Source: Oscillospiraceae bacterium
Lineage (GTDB): Bacteria > Bacillota > Clostridia > Oscillospirales > Ruminococcaceae
Assembly: GCA_022768545.1 (NCBI GenBank)
Contig: JALELV010000113.1
Coordinates: forward strand, 1 to 33,042
Length of the DNA stretch: 33,042 bases
Reading direction: 5' to 3'
The notes below the pieces were generated by a model. That model ran no database searches. It was not told the origin of the DNA and saw only the letters and a program-made list of their open reading frames with translations. The position numbers and the translations under genes were made by a program. Below, piece after piece: positions 23,444 to 32,734 of the stretch (its first letter is position 1; every line of letters starts with the position of its first letter).

Positions 23444-24178
23444 TCACATATTTTCCCGCTCTCTTGTCCTTGCCAGCGTGCGGATCACTTCTCCCGCGAT
23501 CATCAGCCCCCCCACCGGCGGCACAAAGGATACGCTTCCCGGCGTACCGCGCCGGCCGCCTTTCTCCTCTTCCGGCATCGGGGCACAGTGCTTTACCGGC
23601 TCCTCGGTGGAGTGGAGCACCCGCAGGCTCTCTACTCCGCGGCGGCGCAGCTCCCGCCGCATCACCTTTGCCAGCGGGCATACCGACGTCTCGTACAGGT
23701 CCCCGATGCGCAGAAGCTCCGGGTGCAGCTTGTTGCCTGTCCCCATGCTGCTCAAAATGGGTACCCCCGCCCGCTGTGCCCGCAGGATCAATTCAATTTT
23801 CGCCGTCACCGTGTCAATGGCGTCCACAATGTAATCATAGATGCTCAGATCGTAACAGTCTGCGTTTTCCGGCAGGTAAAACACCTGAAATACCTCTGTC
23901 TTCGCAGCGGGGTTGATGTCGAGGATCCTCTCCCGCATCACCTCCGCCTTGGGCCGCCCCAGGGTGCTGTGCAGCGCCGGGGCCTGCCGGTTGATGTTTG
24001 AAAGAGCCACCGTGTCGCTGTCAAACAGGTGCAGCTCCCCCACGCCGCCCCGGGCCAGCCCTTCCGCCGCCCAGGAGCCCACGCCTCCAATGCCAAACAC
24101 CGCCACACGGGCCTTTCCCAGCCTGTCCATGGCTTCTTCTCCCAAAAGCAGCTCTTCCCTTACAAATTCCCCCGCCAT
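23444..24178 (-). CDS. tcdA: tRNA threonylcarbamoyladenosine dehydratase
   Basis: 244 aa, ATG at 24178 with AAGGGGGAAAA upstream. It is an E1-like ATP-dependent enzyme that converts t6A37 to its cyclic form ct6A in tRNAs reading ANN codons. The nucleotide-binding motif GIGGVGSWAAEGLARGGVG is at residues 29-47, then the DSDTVALSNINRQ block, DAIDTVTAKIELI and SMGTGNKLHP. The final conserved motif SFVPPVGGLMIAGEVI is present near residue 220. Length fits the TcdA/CsdL family. It is separated from the feo operon by a terminator. Confidence 0.92.
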   Translation of the reverse strand: MAGEFVREELLLGEEAMDRLGKARVAVFGIGGVGSWAAEGLARGGVGELHLFDSDTVALSNINRQAPALHSTLGRPKAEVMRERILDINPAAKTEVFQVFYLPENADCYDLSIYDYIVDAIDTVTAKIELILRAQRAGVPILSSMGTGNKLHPELLRIGDLYETSVCPLAKVMRRELRRRGVESLRVLHSTEEPVKHCAPMPEEEKGGRRGTPGSVSFVPPVGGLMIAGEVIRTLARTRERENM

Positions 24179-24226
24179 CGGTTTTCCCCCTTGGTTCCTT
24201 CGCTGATATGCCCCCTATTGTATCCC

Positions 24227-24260
24227 AAAAAAGCCCCCGGGGCAAGTGCCCGGGGGCTTT
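24227..24260 (-). terminator. Terminator of the feo operon
   Basis: On the minus strand AAAGCCCCCGGGCA pairs with TGCCCCGGGGGCTTT with a one-base bulge and is followed by a T run (24232-24227). It is directly downstream of the FeoB-associated gene. Confidence 0.85.
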
Positions 24261-24263
24261 CTT

Positions 24264-24494
24264 TCAGCTTTTTTCGTCGGAGGGCTCTGTCCCTTCTCCA
24301 CCGGAGGTGCCCGTCTCTTTTTTCTCCTGTTCCGACACAGCACAGCCGCGGCAGTCAAAGGCGCCGGAGCACCCCGAACACCCGGGACAGCCCTTCCCCC
24401 GGCTCATCCGTGCCATCATCCGCACAAACAAAAACACACCCAGGCCGATCAGGGCCAGGCACAGCCCCACCACACCGTATTGAGCGGCACTCAT
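24264..24494 (-). CDS. FeoB-associated Cys-rich membrane protein
   Basis: 76 aa, ATG at 24494. One membrane segment occupies residues 5-27 (YGVVGLCLALIGLGVFLFV). It is followed by a basic stretch and a CPGCSGCSGAFDCRGC cluster (about residues 36-51), then an acidic tail. Small proteins of this type (FeoB-associated Cys-rich membrane protein) follow feoB in many Bacillota and may handle the iron leaving or entering FeoB; no mechanism is established. It starts 10 bases after the feoB stop. Confidence 0.88.
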   Translation of the reverse strand: MSAAQYGVVGLCLALIGLGVFLFVRMMARMSRGKGCPGCSGCSGAFDCRGCAVSEQEKKETGTSGGEGTEPSDEKS

Positions 24495-24504
24495 CGCAGC
24501 CCTC

Positions 24505-26529
24505 CTATCTCATCAAAAGGCTTCCCACCTGGTACACCAGCAGAGCGGCCCCATAAGCCACACAGGTCTGCCCCAGCACCGAGCCCAAAGCCCATTTCCA
24601 ACTGTTCATCTCCCGCTTCATGGAGGCAAACGCCGCCACACAGGGCATATACAGCAGGGTAAATACCAAAAACGAATAAGCAGAAAGCGGAGTAAACACA
24701 TTTTGCAGTACCATACCCAGTGCCGCCGGGTCTCCCGCCCCATACAGCGCAGTCATGGAGGTCACTACCGCTTCCTTTGCCACCAGGCCGGTCAGCAGCG
24801 ACACCGCCGCCTGCCAGGTGCCAAACCCCAGGGGCGCAAACACCGGGGCAATGGCGGCGCCGATGCGTCCGAACATGCTCTGGGTGCTGTCTGCCACCAT
24901 ATGAAACCGAAAATCAAAATTCTGCAGCAGCCAGATCAGGATACTCATGGAAAAGATGACCGTCCCCGCTTTCACCAAAAAGCCCTTGCATTTATCCCAC
25001 ATGTGCAGCAGGGTGCTCTTGAGGGTGGGCATCCGGTAGGGCGGCAGTTCCATTACAAAGGCGGAGCGGTCTCCCTGAAACAGGGTGTTCTTCAGCAGCA
25101 GGCCGCACAGAATAGCCACCGCCATCCCCAAAACATAGAGGGAAAACACCACCAGCCCCTGATGTTCCTCAAAAAAGATACCGGTAAACAACGCATAGAT
25201 GGGAAGCTTCGCCCCGCAGGACATAAAGGGCGTCAGCATAATGGTCAGCTTTCGGTCCTTCTCGTTTTCCATGGTCCGGGCCGCCATCACCGCCGGGGTG
25301 GTGCAGCCGAAGCCCATCAGCAGCGGGATAAATGATTTTCCCGAAAGACCCAGCTTTCTCAGCAAACGGTCCATGATAAAGGCGCCCCGGGCCATGTAGC
25401 CGCTGTCCTCCAAAATGGAAAGAAACAAAAACAGCAGCATGATCTGCGGCAGAAAGGTCAGTATTCCGCCCACACCGCCGATCACCGCGTCCACCAGCAG
25501 GTCAAAGCACCACTGCGGAGCCTCCGCCGCCGTCAGAAGCCCCGATACCAGCGGGGAAAACCAGTCATTGATCAGCCACTCCACACAGCCCTTCAGCCCC
25601 TCACCCAGAGGGCCGAACACCGCCGCGAACATCAAAAACATCACCAGGAAGAAGATCGGCAGGGCCAGCACCCGGTCTGTAACAATGCGGTCGATGCGGT
25701 CGGAGCGGGTCATCTGCCCGGCCACGGTGCTTTTGCTCACCGCCTGCCGGGTCACACCGGTGATATACCGGTAGCGGGCGTCCGCCACCATAGTCTCCCG
25801 GTCTCCATACCGGGAGGAGGCCTCATACTTTGCCGCGGCAGCCTCTACACGTTTTTTCTGCTCGGCGCTCAAAGGGGCAAATTCCGTTACCGAAAGATCC
25901 CCCTCCAGAAGCTTGGCCGCGTAAAACCGCACCCTTCTGTCCTCCACCGGCACGGTCTCCCCCAATATCACCAGGATCTCACTCAAAGCGCTTTCTGTGC
26001 TGTAGTCGTAAAGGATCTTCGGAGCAGCCTCCCGCCTTTTGTGAAGCACATCATCCACAGCTTTGAGCAGCAGGTCCAGCTGTTCTCCCCTGCGCGCCAC
26101 GATCGGCACCACCGGCACCCCAAAAAGCGCCGATAGCTTTTCGCAGTCGATGTCCTCGCCCTTGGCGCGGACGTCATCCATCATGTTCACCGCCAAAATT
26201 AGCGGCGTTCCCAGCTCCATCAGCTGCAGCGACAGGTACAGGTTCCGTTCGATATTTGTTCCGTCTATAATGTTGATGACAGCCTCTGGGCGCTCATTTA
26301 AAATATAGTCCCGGGCCACCACCTCTTCGATGGAATAGGGGGAAAGGGAGTAGATCCCCGGAAGATCCACCACTTCCAGGTCACACCCCTCGTATTTTAC
26401 CTTTCCCGCCTTCTTCTCCACCGTCACGCCCGGCCAGTTCCCCACATACTGGTTGGAACCGGTCAGCTCGTTGAACAGGGTTGTCTTGCCGCAGTTTGGG
26501 TTGCCCGCCAGGGCGATGCGATACTTCAT
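24505..26529 (-). CDS. feoB: Ferrous iron transporter FeoB
   Basis: 674 aa, ATG at 26529. The N-terminal G domain has GNPNCGKT (G1, residues 9-16), a WPGVTVEKK switch I, DLPG (G3, near residue 58) and NMMD (G4, near residue 119). The C-terminal half has about eleven membrane helices with GFGCTTPAVMAAR and MTPFMSCGAKLPIYALF-like motifs (MLTPFMSCGAKLP), which carry the conserved Gate and Cys residues. The protein takes up Fe(II) across the membrane under anoxia. Length is within the family range. It lies between feoA and the Cys-rich peptide gene, and terminates at a TAG. Confidence 0.95.
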   Translation of the reverse strand: MKYRIALAGNPNCGKTTLFNELTGSNQYVGNWPGVTVEKKAGKVKYEGCDLEVVDLPGIYSLSPYSIEEVVARDYILNERPEAVINIIDGTNIERNLYLSLQLMELGTPLILAVNMMDDVRAKGEDIDCEKLSALFGVPVVPIVARRGEQLDLLLKAVDDVLHKRREAAPKILYDYSTESALSEILVILGETVPVEDRRVRFYAAKLLEGDLSVTEFAPLSAEQKKRVEAAAAKYEASSRYGDRETMVADARYRYITGVTRQAVSKSTVAGQMTRSDRIDRIVTDRVLALPIFFLVMFLMFAAVFGPLGEGLKGCVEWLINDWFSPLVSGLLTAAEAPQWCFDLLVDAVIGGVGGILTFLPQIMLLFLFLSILEDSGYMARGAFIMDRLLRKLGLSGKSFIPLLMGFGCTTPAVMAARTMENEKDRKLTIMLTPFMSCGAKLPIYALFTGIFFEEHQGLVVFSLYVLGMAVAILCGLLLKNTLFQGDRSAFVMELPPYRMPTLKSTLLHMWDKCKGFLVKAGTVIFSMSILIWLLQNFDFRFHMVADSTQSMFGRIGAAIAPVFAPLGFGTWQAAVSLLTGLVAKEAVVTSMTALYGAGDPAALGMVLQNVFTPLSAYSFLVFTLLYMPCVAAFASMKREMNSWKWALGSVLGQTCVAYGAALLVYQVGSLLMR

Positions 26530-26569
26530 GGCGCTTCCTCATCCTTATCCGCTGCTTTTCTGTGTTCCA

Positions 26570-26827
26570 TCATCTATCTGTATGCTGCTTCTCAATCAAA
26601 ATATTCCGGGCGTCGTCCCCGCGCAGAGAGAGCTCGTAGCCCCGCAGGTTCACCTCGATGGGGTCTCCCAAAGGCGCCACCTTCCGCACAAAGATCTCTG
26701 TCCCCGGGGTAACGCCCATGTCCACCAGCCGCCGCTTCAGCGGCCCCTGAGAGTTAAGTGCTAAAATGATTCCCTTCTGCCCGGGGCGAAGGTCCCGCAG
26801 GGTTTTTTGCTTTTTTCCTGTATCCAT
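26570..26827 (-). CDS. feoA: FeoA-domain protein
   Basis: 85 aa from the ATG at 26827, chosen because GGGAGG lies eight bases before it; starts at 26833 and 26851 are possible but poorly spaced. The SH3-like FeoA domain is visible: TLRDLRPGQKGII, then LKRRLVDMGVTPGTEIFV, PLGDPIEV and YELSLRGDDA(R)NILI. It supports FeoB activity in the cytosol. The gap to feoB is 40 bases. It also ends in TAG. Confidence 0.93.
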   Translation of the reverse strand: MDTGKKQKTLRDLRPGQKGIILALNSQGPLKRRLVDMGVTPGTEIFVRKVAPLGDPIEVNLRGYELSLRGDDARNILIEKQHTDR

Positions 26828-26903
26828 TTCCATGACCTCCCGCTTTGGCAAGAGCCGTCTGCCCGCCCGGATCGCATTGTTTCCCTATGCTAACTTCTTA
26901 TTC

Positions 26904-26931
26904 ATTATAGCACAGCAAAGCAATTAGTCAA
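26904..26931 (-). promoter_or_regulatory. Promoter of the feo operon
   Basis: On the minus strand TTGACT (26931-26926) and a perfect TATAAT (26909-26904) are 16 bases apart. A TTAGCATAG motif lies just downstream of the start and could be half of a DtxR- or Fur-like iron box; no full palindrome is evident. Confidence 0.75.
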
Positions 26932-27006
26932 CGCTTACCGGTTTTCTTTTTTCAAATTCGCACAACACACAAAATTATTTCTCTCTTCCGCTTCCTTTCC
27001 GGCAGT

Positions 27007-28116
27007 TTAGCACTGCCTGTATGCCCGCCCCGCCGCGGCCTCCACCGTCCGCAGAAGTTCCTCCGTTTGTTTTTCAAGCCGCTCCGGGTCCGTCGCCGCA
27101 CGGTACAAAGCGGAGATCCCCTTTTCCAGCTCCAGTGCCCGGGCCTGCTGCCGGCCGGCCTCCGCAATAAGCTGCCGGGCCGCCTTTACATGAAAGCCAA
27201 GCTTTTTCTGGTGAGTCCGAATATGATCCATGGACAAAAAGCGTTCCGCATGGATCCTCCGCACCCCCTCTATCTCCAGCCGATGAAAACGTCCGGAGGT
27301 AAAAAGCGCCGTCCCCAGCCGCGGAAAAAGCAAATGGTCAAGCTTCTCACAGGGGGTCAGGGGGCAGTAGCAGGAGATCACGTCTTCCCCGCTCTTTAAG
27401 GCAAGCTCCCGCAGTCTTGCCAAAAGCTGTCTGGACACCGCCCCGTAGGCGTCCTCCAGGATCCACACTTTGGGGCAGAGCCCCTTTGCCTCCCGCCAGT
27501 ATCCCGTAACTCCATCGGGCGTCACTGCGCTGAGAAAACAGGAATAATCCGCTCCCGAGCCATCAGGCCCGCTCTTTTTAAAGTGCTCCGCCGCGTATTT
27601 CAGCGCAAACCGCTCCAGCTTTTCCCGGTCGATGTCCTCCATAGCCACCGCGCTCACATCCCGGATCAGCGCCCCCGCCGCGGACAAAAACCGGCCGCAC
27701 CTCTCCCGGCAGAGCCGCCTTTCCTCCGCCAGGGCAAAGATCTCTTCCCGCGCGGCGTACAGCTCCTCCTTCCTCCGGCAGTCCTCCAGGCAGATTACTC
27801 TTTCACTCACACCGGGCAGCTCCGGGTCTATGCCCCGGGGCGGCGCCCCGTTGAGCACCAGCATCTTCTCCCCGGGCAGGATCACCCCGTCTGATCTTTC
27901 AGGATCCTCCGCGCAGGGCACCCGGAAGAATACCGTTCCGTTTTCCCGAAGCCTCTCTTCCAGCTTTTCAAGCATCTCCCCCGCCTCCGGCCCGCCCTTG
28001 ATGACGACCCGTTCCCAATTCTGCCTTTTCCACGCATCCTGCGAAAAAAAGGAGAGATATCCCCCCGGCGTTTCCGCACCCAGAAAAAAGCTGGCCAACG
28101 CGGCCTGTCTGCCCAT
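27007..28116 (-). CDS. PRK06851-like protein with both P-loops degenerate
   Basis: 369 aa, ATG at 28116 with AAGGGGG upstream. The whole length follows the tandem P-loop ATPase family I know as PRK06851: FFLGAETPGGYLSFF, then a V-I-K-G-G-P block, DGVILP, NGAPPRGIDPELPG, and a second repeat beginning SCFLSAVTPDGVTGYW with CYCPLTPCEKLDHLLFP and FTSGRFH. In relatives each repeat has a GGPGTGKS-like Walker A. Here the first is GGPEAGEM (residues 41-48) and the second reads LEDAYGAVSRQ (220-230), without the GKS. Nucleotide binding is thus very probably lost although the fold and length are preserved. The gene lies alone between the feo operon and the MmpL operon, ending with TAA. Function is unknown. 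Confidence 0.75.
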   Translation of the reverse strand: MGRQAALASFFLGAETPGGYLSFFSQDAWKRQNWERVVIKGGPEAGEMLEKLEERLRENGTVFFRVPCAEDPERSDGVILPGEKMLVLNGAPPRGIDPELPGVSERVICLEDCRRKEELYAAREEIFALAEERRLCRERCGRFLSAAGALIRDVSAVAMEDIDREKLERFALKYAAEHFKKSGPDGSGADYSCFLSAVTPDGVTGYWREAKGLCPKVWILEDAYGAVSRQLLARLRELALKSGEDVISCYCPLTPCEKLDHLLFPRLGTALFTSGRFHRLEIEGVRRIHAERFLSMDHIRTHQKKLGFHVKAARQLIAEAGRQQARALELEKGISALYRAATDPERLEKQTEELLRTVEAAAGRAYRQC

Positions 28117-28268
28117 AAAACTGCCCCCTTTTTCTCATTTACCCCATCTTATGTGGTCTTTCAAAAATTGCCACACTCTCCGTGTTTCCGGGCCTTGAAG
28201 TATCTGTTTTTTTCATCTTCTCTGCAGATACGCTTTTTAGCCAGTCGCTGCCGCGAGTTGGGTAAAAG

Positions 28269-28304
28269 CAAAGAGGACGTGCCCTTTCGGGCACGCCCTC
28301 TTTC
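28269..28304 (-). terminator. Terminator of the MmpL operon
   Basis: AAAGAGG-A-CGTGCCC (28269-28283) pairs with GGGCACG-C-CCTCTTT over one mismatch, with a TTTC loop, 29 bases downstream of the coiled-coil protein stop. Confidence 0.85.
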
Positions 28305-28333
28305 TGCAAGCGAAAAATAAGAAGATATCGGTT

Positions 28334-30523
28334 TTAATGGAAGATACCGGTGATCATGTTCCAGAGGTCCCGGAACATGTCGCCCACCCGGCTCAGGAAA
28401 GTGGCCTTTTCCGGGGCGGCTTTCTCCGCGTCGGGGGCTTTCTCCTTTTCTTCCTTGATCTCCTGCGTCCGCAGGACGATCTGAATGCTTTCCGGCTCCC
28501 CATTGCGGGCGTCGGTCAGCGACTGCTTTTCTGCGTCCGGGTCGATAAACAGCAGATTATCTGTCTTTCCGGTGTGTTCCTCCCATTTGTCGTCGATAAG
28601 GTCTGTGATCGTATCCTTGGCGCCCCGGATCACATCCGTCTGGCCCAGCCCGGAGGCCGCCTTCCGCAGTGACTCAGCAAGGTTTACCAGTGTCTTTTTG
28701 GTCCCGTTGTCCAGGTAGTGTTCCGCGTCTTTGGCCGCCGTCTCCCCGCGGATCAGAAAGCCTCTGAGGTCCTTCAGCAGAGCCTTCACCTCTTTTGCGG
28801 CCCGTTTGCTGTCGTCTATGGTGTCGTGGAGGTCGTCCTCGTAGGCCCCCGTGGTATAGATCATCTCCTGAATCCGTCCCAACAGCGCGTCGGCAGATTC
28901 CATCAGATGCGCTGCACTGCCATCCTGAGCGTCTCCTCCCTCCGCGGCGGCCATTATCTTCTCCAGCGACGCGCAGAGGTCACTTACATCCCCCGCTATC
29001 TGTACAGCGCTGTTCAGGTCCTCCGAAAGCCCGGCGCTGCCGGCCAGCTGCTGCAGCTTTTTACTCTGGGTGTTCACATCCTCGATGGCGGCATTGGCTT
29101 CAAACAGCGAGATCATGTCCGCGGCAGTTTCCTTTGCCTGCTCTTCCGGGTATCCTCTGCCCACCAGAGCGGCGGAGAGGAAATCGTAAAACTGCGTCAT
29201 ATCTCCCTCTGTCCCGCCGGCCTGCAGATACGCTTCATAAAACTCCGCTGTTGTCCGCAGGGTCTCCCGCACTTCCTCAGAGGTCATCCCCTCGGGCTGT
29301 ACGGCAAGCTCTGCCTCCTGAATCTCATCGGCAAGCTTCTGCAGCGAGGCGCTGTCCCGGCGCAGATCATCCAGGCTCTTTGCCAGGGCCTCCAGGGCAG
29401 AGGCCTCTCCCTCTCCCCCTTCCTGCAGAGCGCCCATGGCCTCCATGCAGGCCTGCAGGTCCTTTCGCACATCTCCAATCCCCGCGTAAAGCCCCGCCAG
29501 GGAATCACTGATATCGGAGGCCGCACGGTCCGCGTCGGTCAGGTGGCCGCGCAGGCTTCCCACGCTGCCCTGCAGGTCATCCATATCCTCGATCACGTCA
29601 TCCAGCTTCTCATACAGCCCATCGGTACTGTCGGAAATGACCTCTCTTGCGCGGTTGAGCTCATCCAGCCCCTTTGCCGCGGCTTCCAGGTTTCCCCCCA
29701 TGCCCTCCAGGCTGTTTAAGATTACGTCGAAGCTCTCGTTTAAAGCGTCATAGGAATCCTCCGCCTCATCCTTTGCCTCCTTCAGGTCCGCCACCTGTTG
29801 CAGCTGGGAGAGGGTGGCAGGCATCATCATCAGAACCATACCGGAAAAACTGAAATCCTCGCTGCCCACCTGCAGGGTAAAATGCTGCTCTTCCCCGGGG
29901 AGCGCCATGAAAATGACGGTACGAAGGTTCCCCACCAGCTGCACCTGGGCCCCGGGCGCGGAAAGGGAGAGGATATCATCGTCGTTAAAGGCGGTGGAGG
30001 CCATAAGTACAAAGTTCTGTTTGCTGTAGTCGGAAGCGTTTTCGTTCGGCACAATATCCAGGTCTATCTCCGCCATCCCGCGCTGGCCCGCCATCTCCTC
30101 AGCCCGCACCGGCACGCCGTTCATCCGGTAGGAAAGCGATATGTTCCACGGCAGCTTTTTATAGGGTTCCGCGGTCTTCCCCTCAAAATAAAAGGTCTCC
30201 GGCGCTTCCCTGTCAAAGGAAAAGGTTATCTCGTTTCCGGATTGTTTCGGCTCCGTCCCGTCGGTCAGGTTGTTTACTTCGTCGTAAACACCGTAATCCA
30301 CAATTTTGTCCCGGCCCCGGAGGCGATAGCTTTTTACCACTCCGCCCTCCGTCAGCCCGCCGTAATAGTCCAGTGTGGCGTAGTAGGCCTCGTCGTACCC
30401 CAGCGGAAGCTCCGGCCCGGTTTCCGCGCAGACGGTCAATGCGCCGCCAAAGGTCATCGCCCCGGCCAAAAGAACCGCCATTCCCCGGTGAAACACCCGG
30501 CTGATCCTGTCATTTTTTCTCAT
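28334..30523 (-). CDS. Secreted coiled-coil protein, partner of MmpL-like exporter
   Basis: 729 aa from the ATG at 30523, which has GAGGGGAGAACC upstream; an upstream extension to 30673 overlaps the exporter gene and is not supported. Residues 1-31 are a signal peptide (RVFHRGMAVLLAGAMTFGGALTVCAE). A beta-rich domain of about 220 residues with LRGRDKIVDYGVYDEV follows, then about 430 residues of heptad-rich coiled coil (residues 240-660, with many D-L-x-x-x-L-D-x-L repeats), and an E/K/A-rich C-terminus with an amphipathic end (RDLWNMITGIFH). Similar proteins accompany Clostridia MmpL/RND genes and resemble YhgE/Pip-type linkers. It likely acts outside the membrane with the exporter encoded 18 bases upstream. 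Substrate unknown. Confidence 0.72.
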   Translation of the reverse strand: MRKNDRISRVFHRGMAVLLAGAMTFGGALTVCAETGPELPLGYDEAYYATLDYYGGLTEGGVVKSYRLRGRDKIVDYGVYDEVNNLTDGTEPKQSGNEITFSFDREAPETFYFEGKTAEPYKKLPWNISLSYRMNGVPVRAEEMAGQRGMAEIDLDIVPNENASDYSKQNFVLMASTAFNDDDILSLSAPGAQVQLVGNLRTVIFMALPGEEQHFTLQVGSEDFSFSGMVLMMMPATLSQLQQVADLKEAKDEAEDSYDALNESFDVILNSLEGMGGNLEAAAKGLDELNRAREVISDSTDGLYEKLDDVIEDMDDLQGSVGSLRGHLTDADRAASDISDSLAGLYAGIGDVRKDLQACMEAMGALQEGGEGEASALEALAKSLDDLRRDSASLQKLADEIQEAELAVQPEGMTSEEVRETLRTTAEFYEAYLQAGGTEGDMTQFYDFLSAALVGRGYPEEQAKETAADMISLFEANAAIEDVNTQSKKLQQLAGSAGLSEDLNSAVQIAGDVSDLCASLEKIMAAAEGGDAQDGSAAHLMESADALLGRIQEMIYTTGAYEDDLHDTIDDSKRAAKEVKALLKDLRGFLIRGETAAKDAEHYLDNGTKKTLVNLAESLRKAASGLGQTDVIRGAKDTITDLIDDKWEEHTGKTDNLLFIDPDAEKQSLTDARNGEPESIQIVLRTQEIKEEKEKAPDAEKAAPEKATFLSRVGDMFRDLWNMITGIFH

Positions 30524-30540
30524 GATATGGTTCTCCCCTC

Positions 30541-32691
30541 TCAATGGTTCCGGCCGGAAAGTGCCGGCTGCTGTTCTTCCTTCCCGCTGTCTTCGCTCTG
30601 CCTCTTTTTCCTCTTGCGCGCTTCGGGGGCGTTGCGCCAGTAGAGGCTCGTTTTTGCAATCAGCGGCTCGCACAGCGCCAGCAGGGACGGAAGGATAAAA
30701 AGGCTCACCAGTGCGGAGATGATCGCCCCGCGGGCAAGTAGCAGGCAGATGCTGCTGATGATCTCAATTTTCGAAACAAAGGCCACGCCCATGGTGGCGC
30801 AGAACATCACCAAAGAGCTGGTGATAATGGAGATATCCGAGGAAGACGCCGCAATGCGGATCGCCTCGTCCCGTTCTCTGCCCTTCTGCAACTCCTCCCG
30901 GAAACGGCTGGTCATCAAAATCGCGTAGTCCACCGTGGCCCCCAGCTGAATACAGCCAACCACCGTCGGCGCAATAAACGGGATCACCGTTCCGGTAAAA
31001 TAGGGGATGCCCTCATTGATCTCGATGGCAAGCTCGATCACCGCCACCAGCAGCACCGGCACGGTGGCCGAGCGGAAGGTAATGCAGATGATGAGCAGTA
31101 TGGCGAGGATGGAAATATAATTGGTCACCCGGAAATCCACATCCGCCGTGACGATCAGATCTTCCGTCATGGCCGCCTCACCGGTAATGTAAGCGCCCGG
31201 GTCGTAGGACTTTACAATAGAGGTCAGCTGCTTCAGCTGCTGTGCCACCTCGTCAGTGGCCGTGGCATAGCTGGAGTTTGCCATGATCATCTGCCAGCCC
31301 CCCTGCTTGAAGATCTCGCGCAGGTCCTCCGGTACAAAGAAGTCCGGCACTCCCTTCGGCATCAGAGACTGATAGGCAAGCACCGTCGTAATGCCGTCGA
31401 GATCCTCTATCTGCCCGGTCAGCTCATTTACCTCCGTGCTGGAAAGGTCATCCCGAAGCAGAATAAAATGCGAGGTTGCCATGTTGTAGTCTTCCTTCAG
31501 CTTGTCGTTTGCCACAATGGAATCCATATCCTGCGGCAGGGAGCGGTCCAGCTGGTAGTAGGCCTCCGCATGGGTCTGCCCGTATACTGCCGGAATAAAA
31601 AGAAGCAGAAAGATCACCGCAAACAACGCCTTGTGGCGCAGGGCAAACCGGTTGAGCCGGTCAAAATCAAGGTGCAGACAGGGGTGTTTGTAGCGTTCGA
31701 TGACACCGTCCAGCTGCAGCAGCAACGCCGGCAGAATCACCACCACCGAGGCCACCGCCAGTACCACGCCTTTGGCCATCACTACGCCGATATCCCGCCC
31801 CAGCAGCAGCTGCATAAAGCAAAGTGCCAAAAAGCCCGCGATGGTGGTGAGGGAACTTCCGGAAAGGGAGGTGAACGCCGCCTGGATAGCGGCCTCCATG
31901 GCGTCCCTCTTGTCATCAAACCGGGTGCATTCCTCCTTGTACCGGTGGTACAGAAAAATCGAATAGTCCATGGACACGCCCAGCTGTAAAATAGCTGCGA
32001 TGGCCTTGGTGATATAGGAGATCTCCCCCAAAAAGATATTGGTTCCCATGTTGTATGCAATGGCAAGCCCAATGTTCATCAAAAAGGTCAGCGGCAGCAG
32101 CCAGGACTCCATGGTTAGGGACATGGCCACATAGGAGAGCAGCACCGCCAGCAGGATATACAGCGGCATCTCCTGGTCCACCAGGGCCCTCGTGTCCCGG
32201 ATGACCACCGAAAAACCCGCCAGAAAACAGCTTTTGCTGCACAGGGCGCGCACTTCGTCGATGGCCTTCATGGTCTCGTCACTGGCGCCGGGGGTGTCAT
32301 ACTGCACGATCAGCATGGTGGAATCCCCGGAATAAAACACGTCGCGGATCTCTTCCGGGATCATATTGGTGGGGATCTGGATCCCCACCAGGCTGGAGAC
32401 CCAGAGCGCGCTGCTGACATGGTCCACCTGTTCAATGGACTGCCTCAGCTGGTTTGTATAAGCTTCCGGCATCCCCTCCACGATCAGCATGGTCGTCGCC
32501 GCCATCTGAAACGGATCCTCCAGGATCTTTTCCCCTTTGGGCGAATCCATATCGGGGGGAAGGTAAGACAAAATATCATAGTTGATCCGGGTTGCCGCCA
32601 TTCCCACAAGGGAGGCAGCCAGCAGCACCACCGCGAAGGTGACGATCAGTTTTGGGTGTCTGGTGATAAAATGAGCTGTTTTGGAAAGCAA
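30541..32691 (-). CDS. MmpL/RND-family membrane transporter
   Basis: 716 aa. The start is TTG at 32691 with AGGAGGAGATTTAGC before it; no ATG is placed better. Two homologous halves each have a first membrane helix, a soluble loop of about 140-170 residues, and five further helices. The fourth-helix motifs LGVSMDYSIFLYHRY (Asp242, Tyr243) and LGATVDYAILMTSRF are the conserved Asp-Tyr pairs used for proton coupling in the MmpL class. The C-terminal tail is basic (RKRKKRQ). MmpL-type proteins export lipids, siderophores or peptides; the substrate cannot be read here. It is cotranscribed with a coiled-coil protein downstream and a DUF308-like gene upstream. Confidence 0.92.
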   Translation of the reverse strand: MLSKTAHFITRHPKLIVTFAVVLLAASLVGMAATRINYDILSYLPPDMDSPKGEKILEDPFQMAATTMLIVEGMPEAYTNQLRQSIEQVDHVSSALWVSSLVGIQIPTNMIPEEIRDVFYSGDSTMLIVQYDTPGASDETMKAIDEVRALCSKSCFLAGFSVVIRDTRALVDQEMPLYILLAVLLSYVAMSLTMESWLLPLTFLMNIGLAIAYNMGTNIFLGEISYITKAIAAILQLGVSMDYSIFLYHRYKEECTRFDDKRDAMEAAIQAAFTSLSGSSLTTIAGFLALCFMQLLLGRDIGVVMAKGVVLAVASVVVILPALLLQLDGVIERYKHPCLHLDFDRLNRFALRHKALFAVIFLLLFIPAVYGQTHAEAYYQLDRSLPQDMDSIVANDKLKEDYNMATSHFILLRDDLSSTEVNELTGQIEDLDGITTVLAYQSLMPKGVPDFFVPEDLREIFKQGGWQMIMANSSYATATDEVAQQLKQLTSIVKSYDPGAYITGEAAMTEDLIVTADVDFRVTNYISILAILLIICITFRSATVPVLLVAVIELAIEINEGIPYFTGTVIPFIAPTVVGCIQLGATVDYAILMTSRFREELQKGRERDEAIRIAASSSDISIITSSLVMFCATMGVAFVSKIEIISSICLLLARGAIISALVSLFILPSLLALCEPLIAKTSLYWRNAPEARKRKKRQSEDSGKEEQQPALSGRNH

Positions 32692-32734
32692 GCTAAATCT
32701 CCTCCTGTCGCTGCAAAGCGCGCTTTTTCATGTG

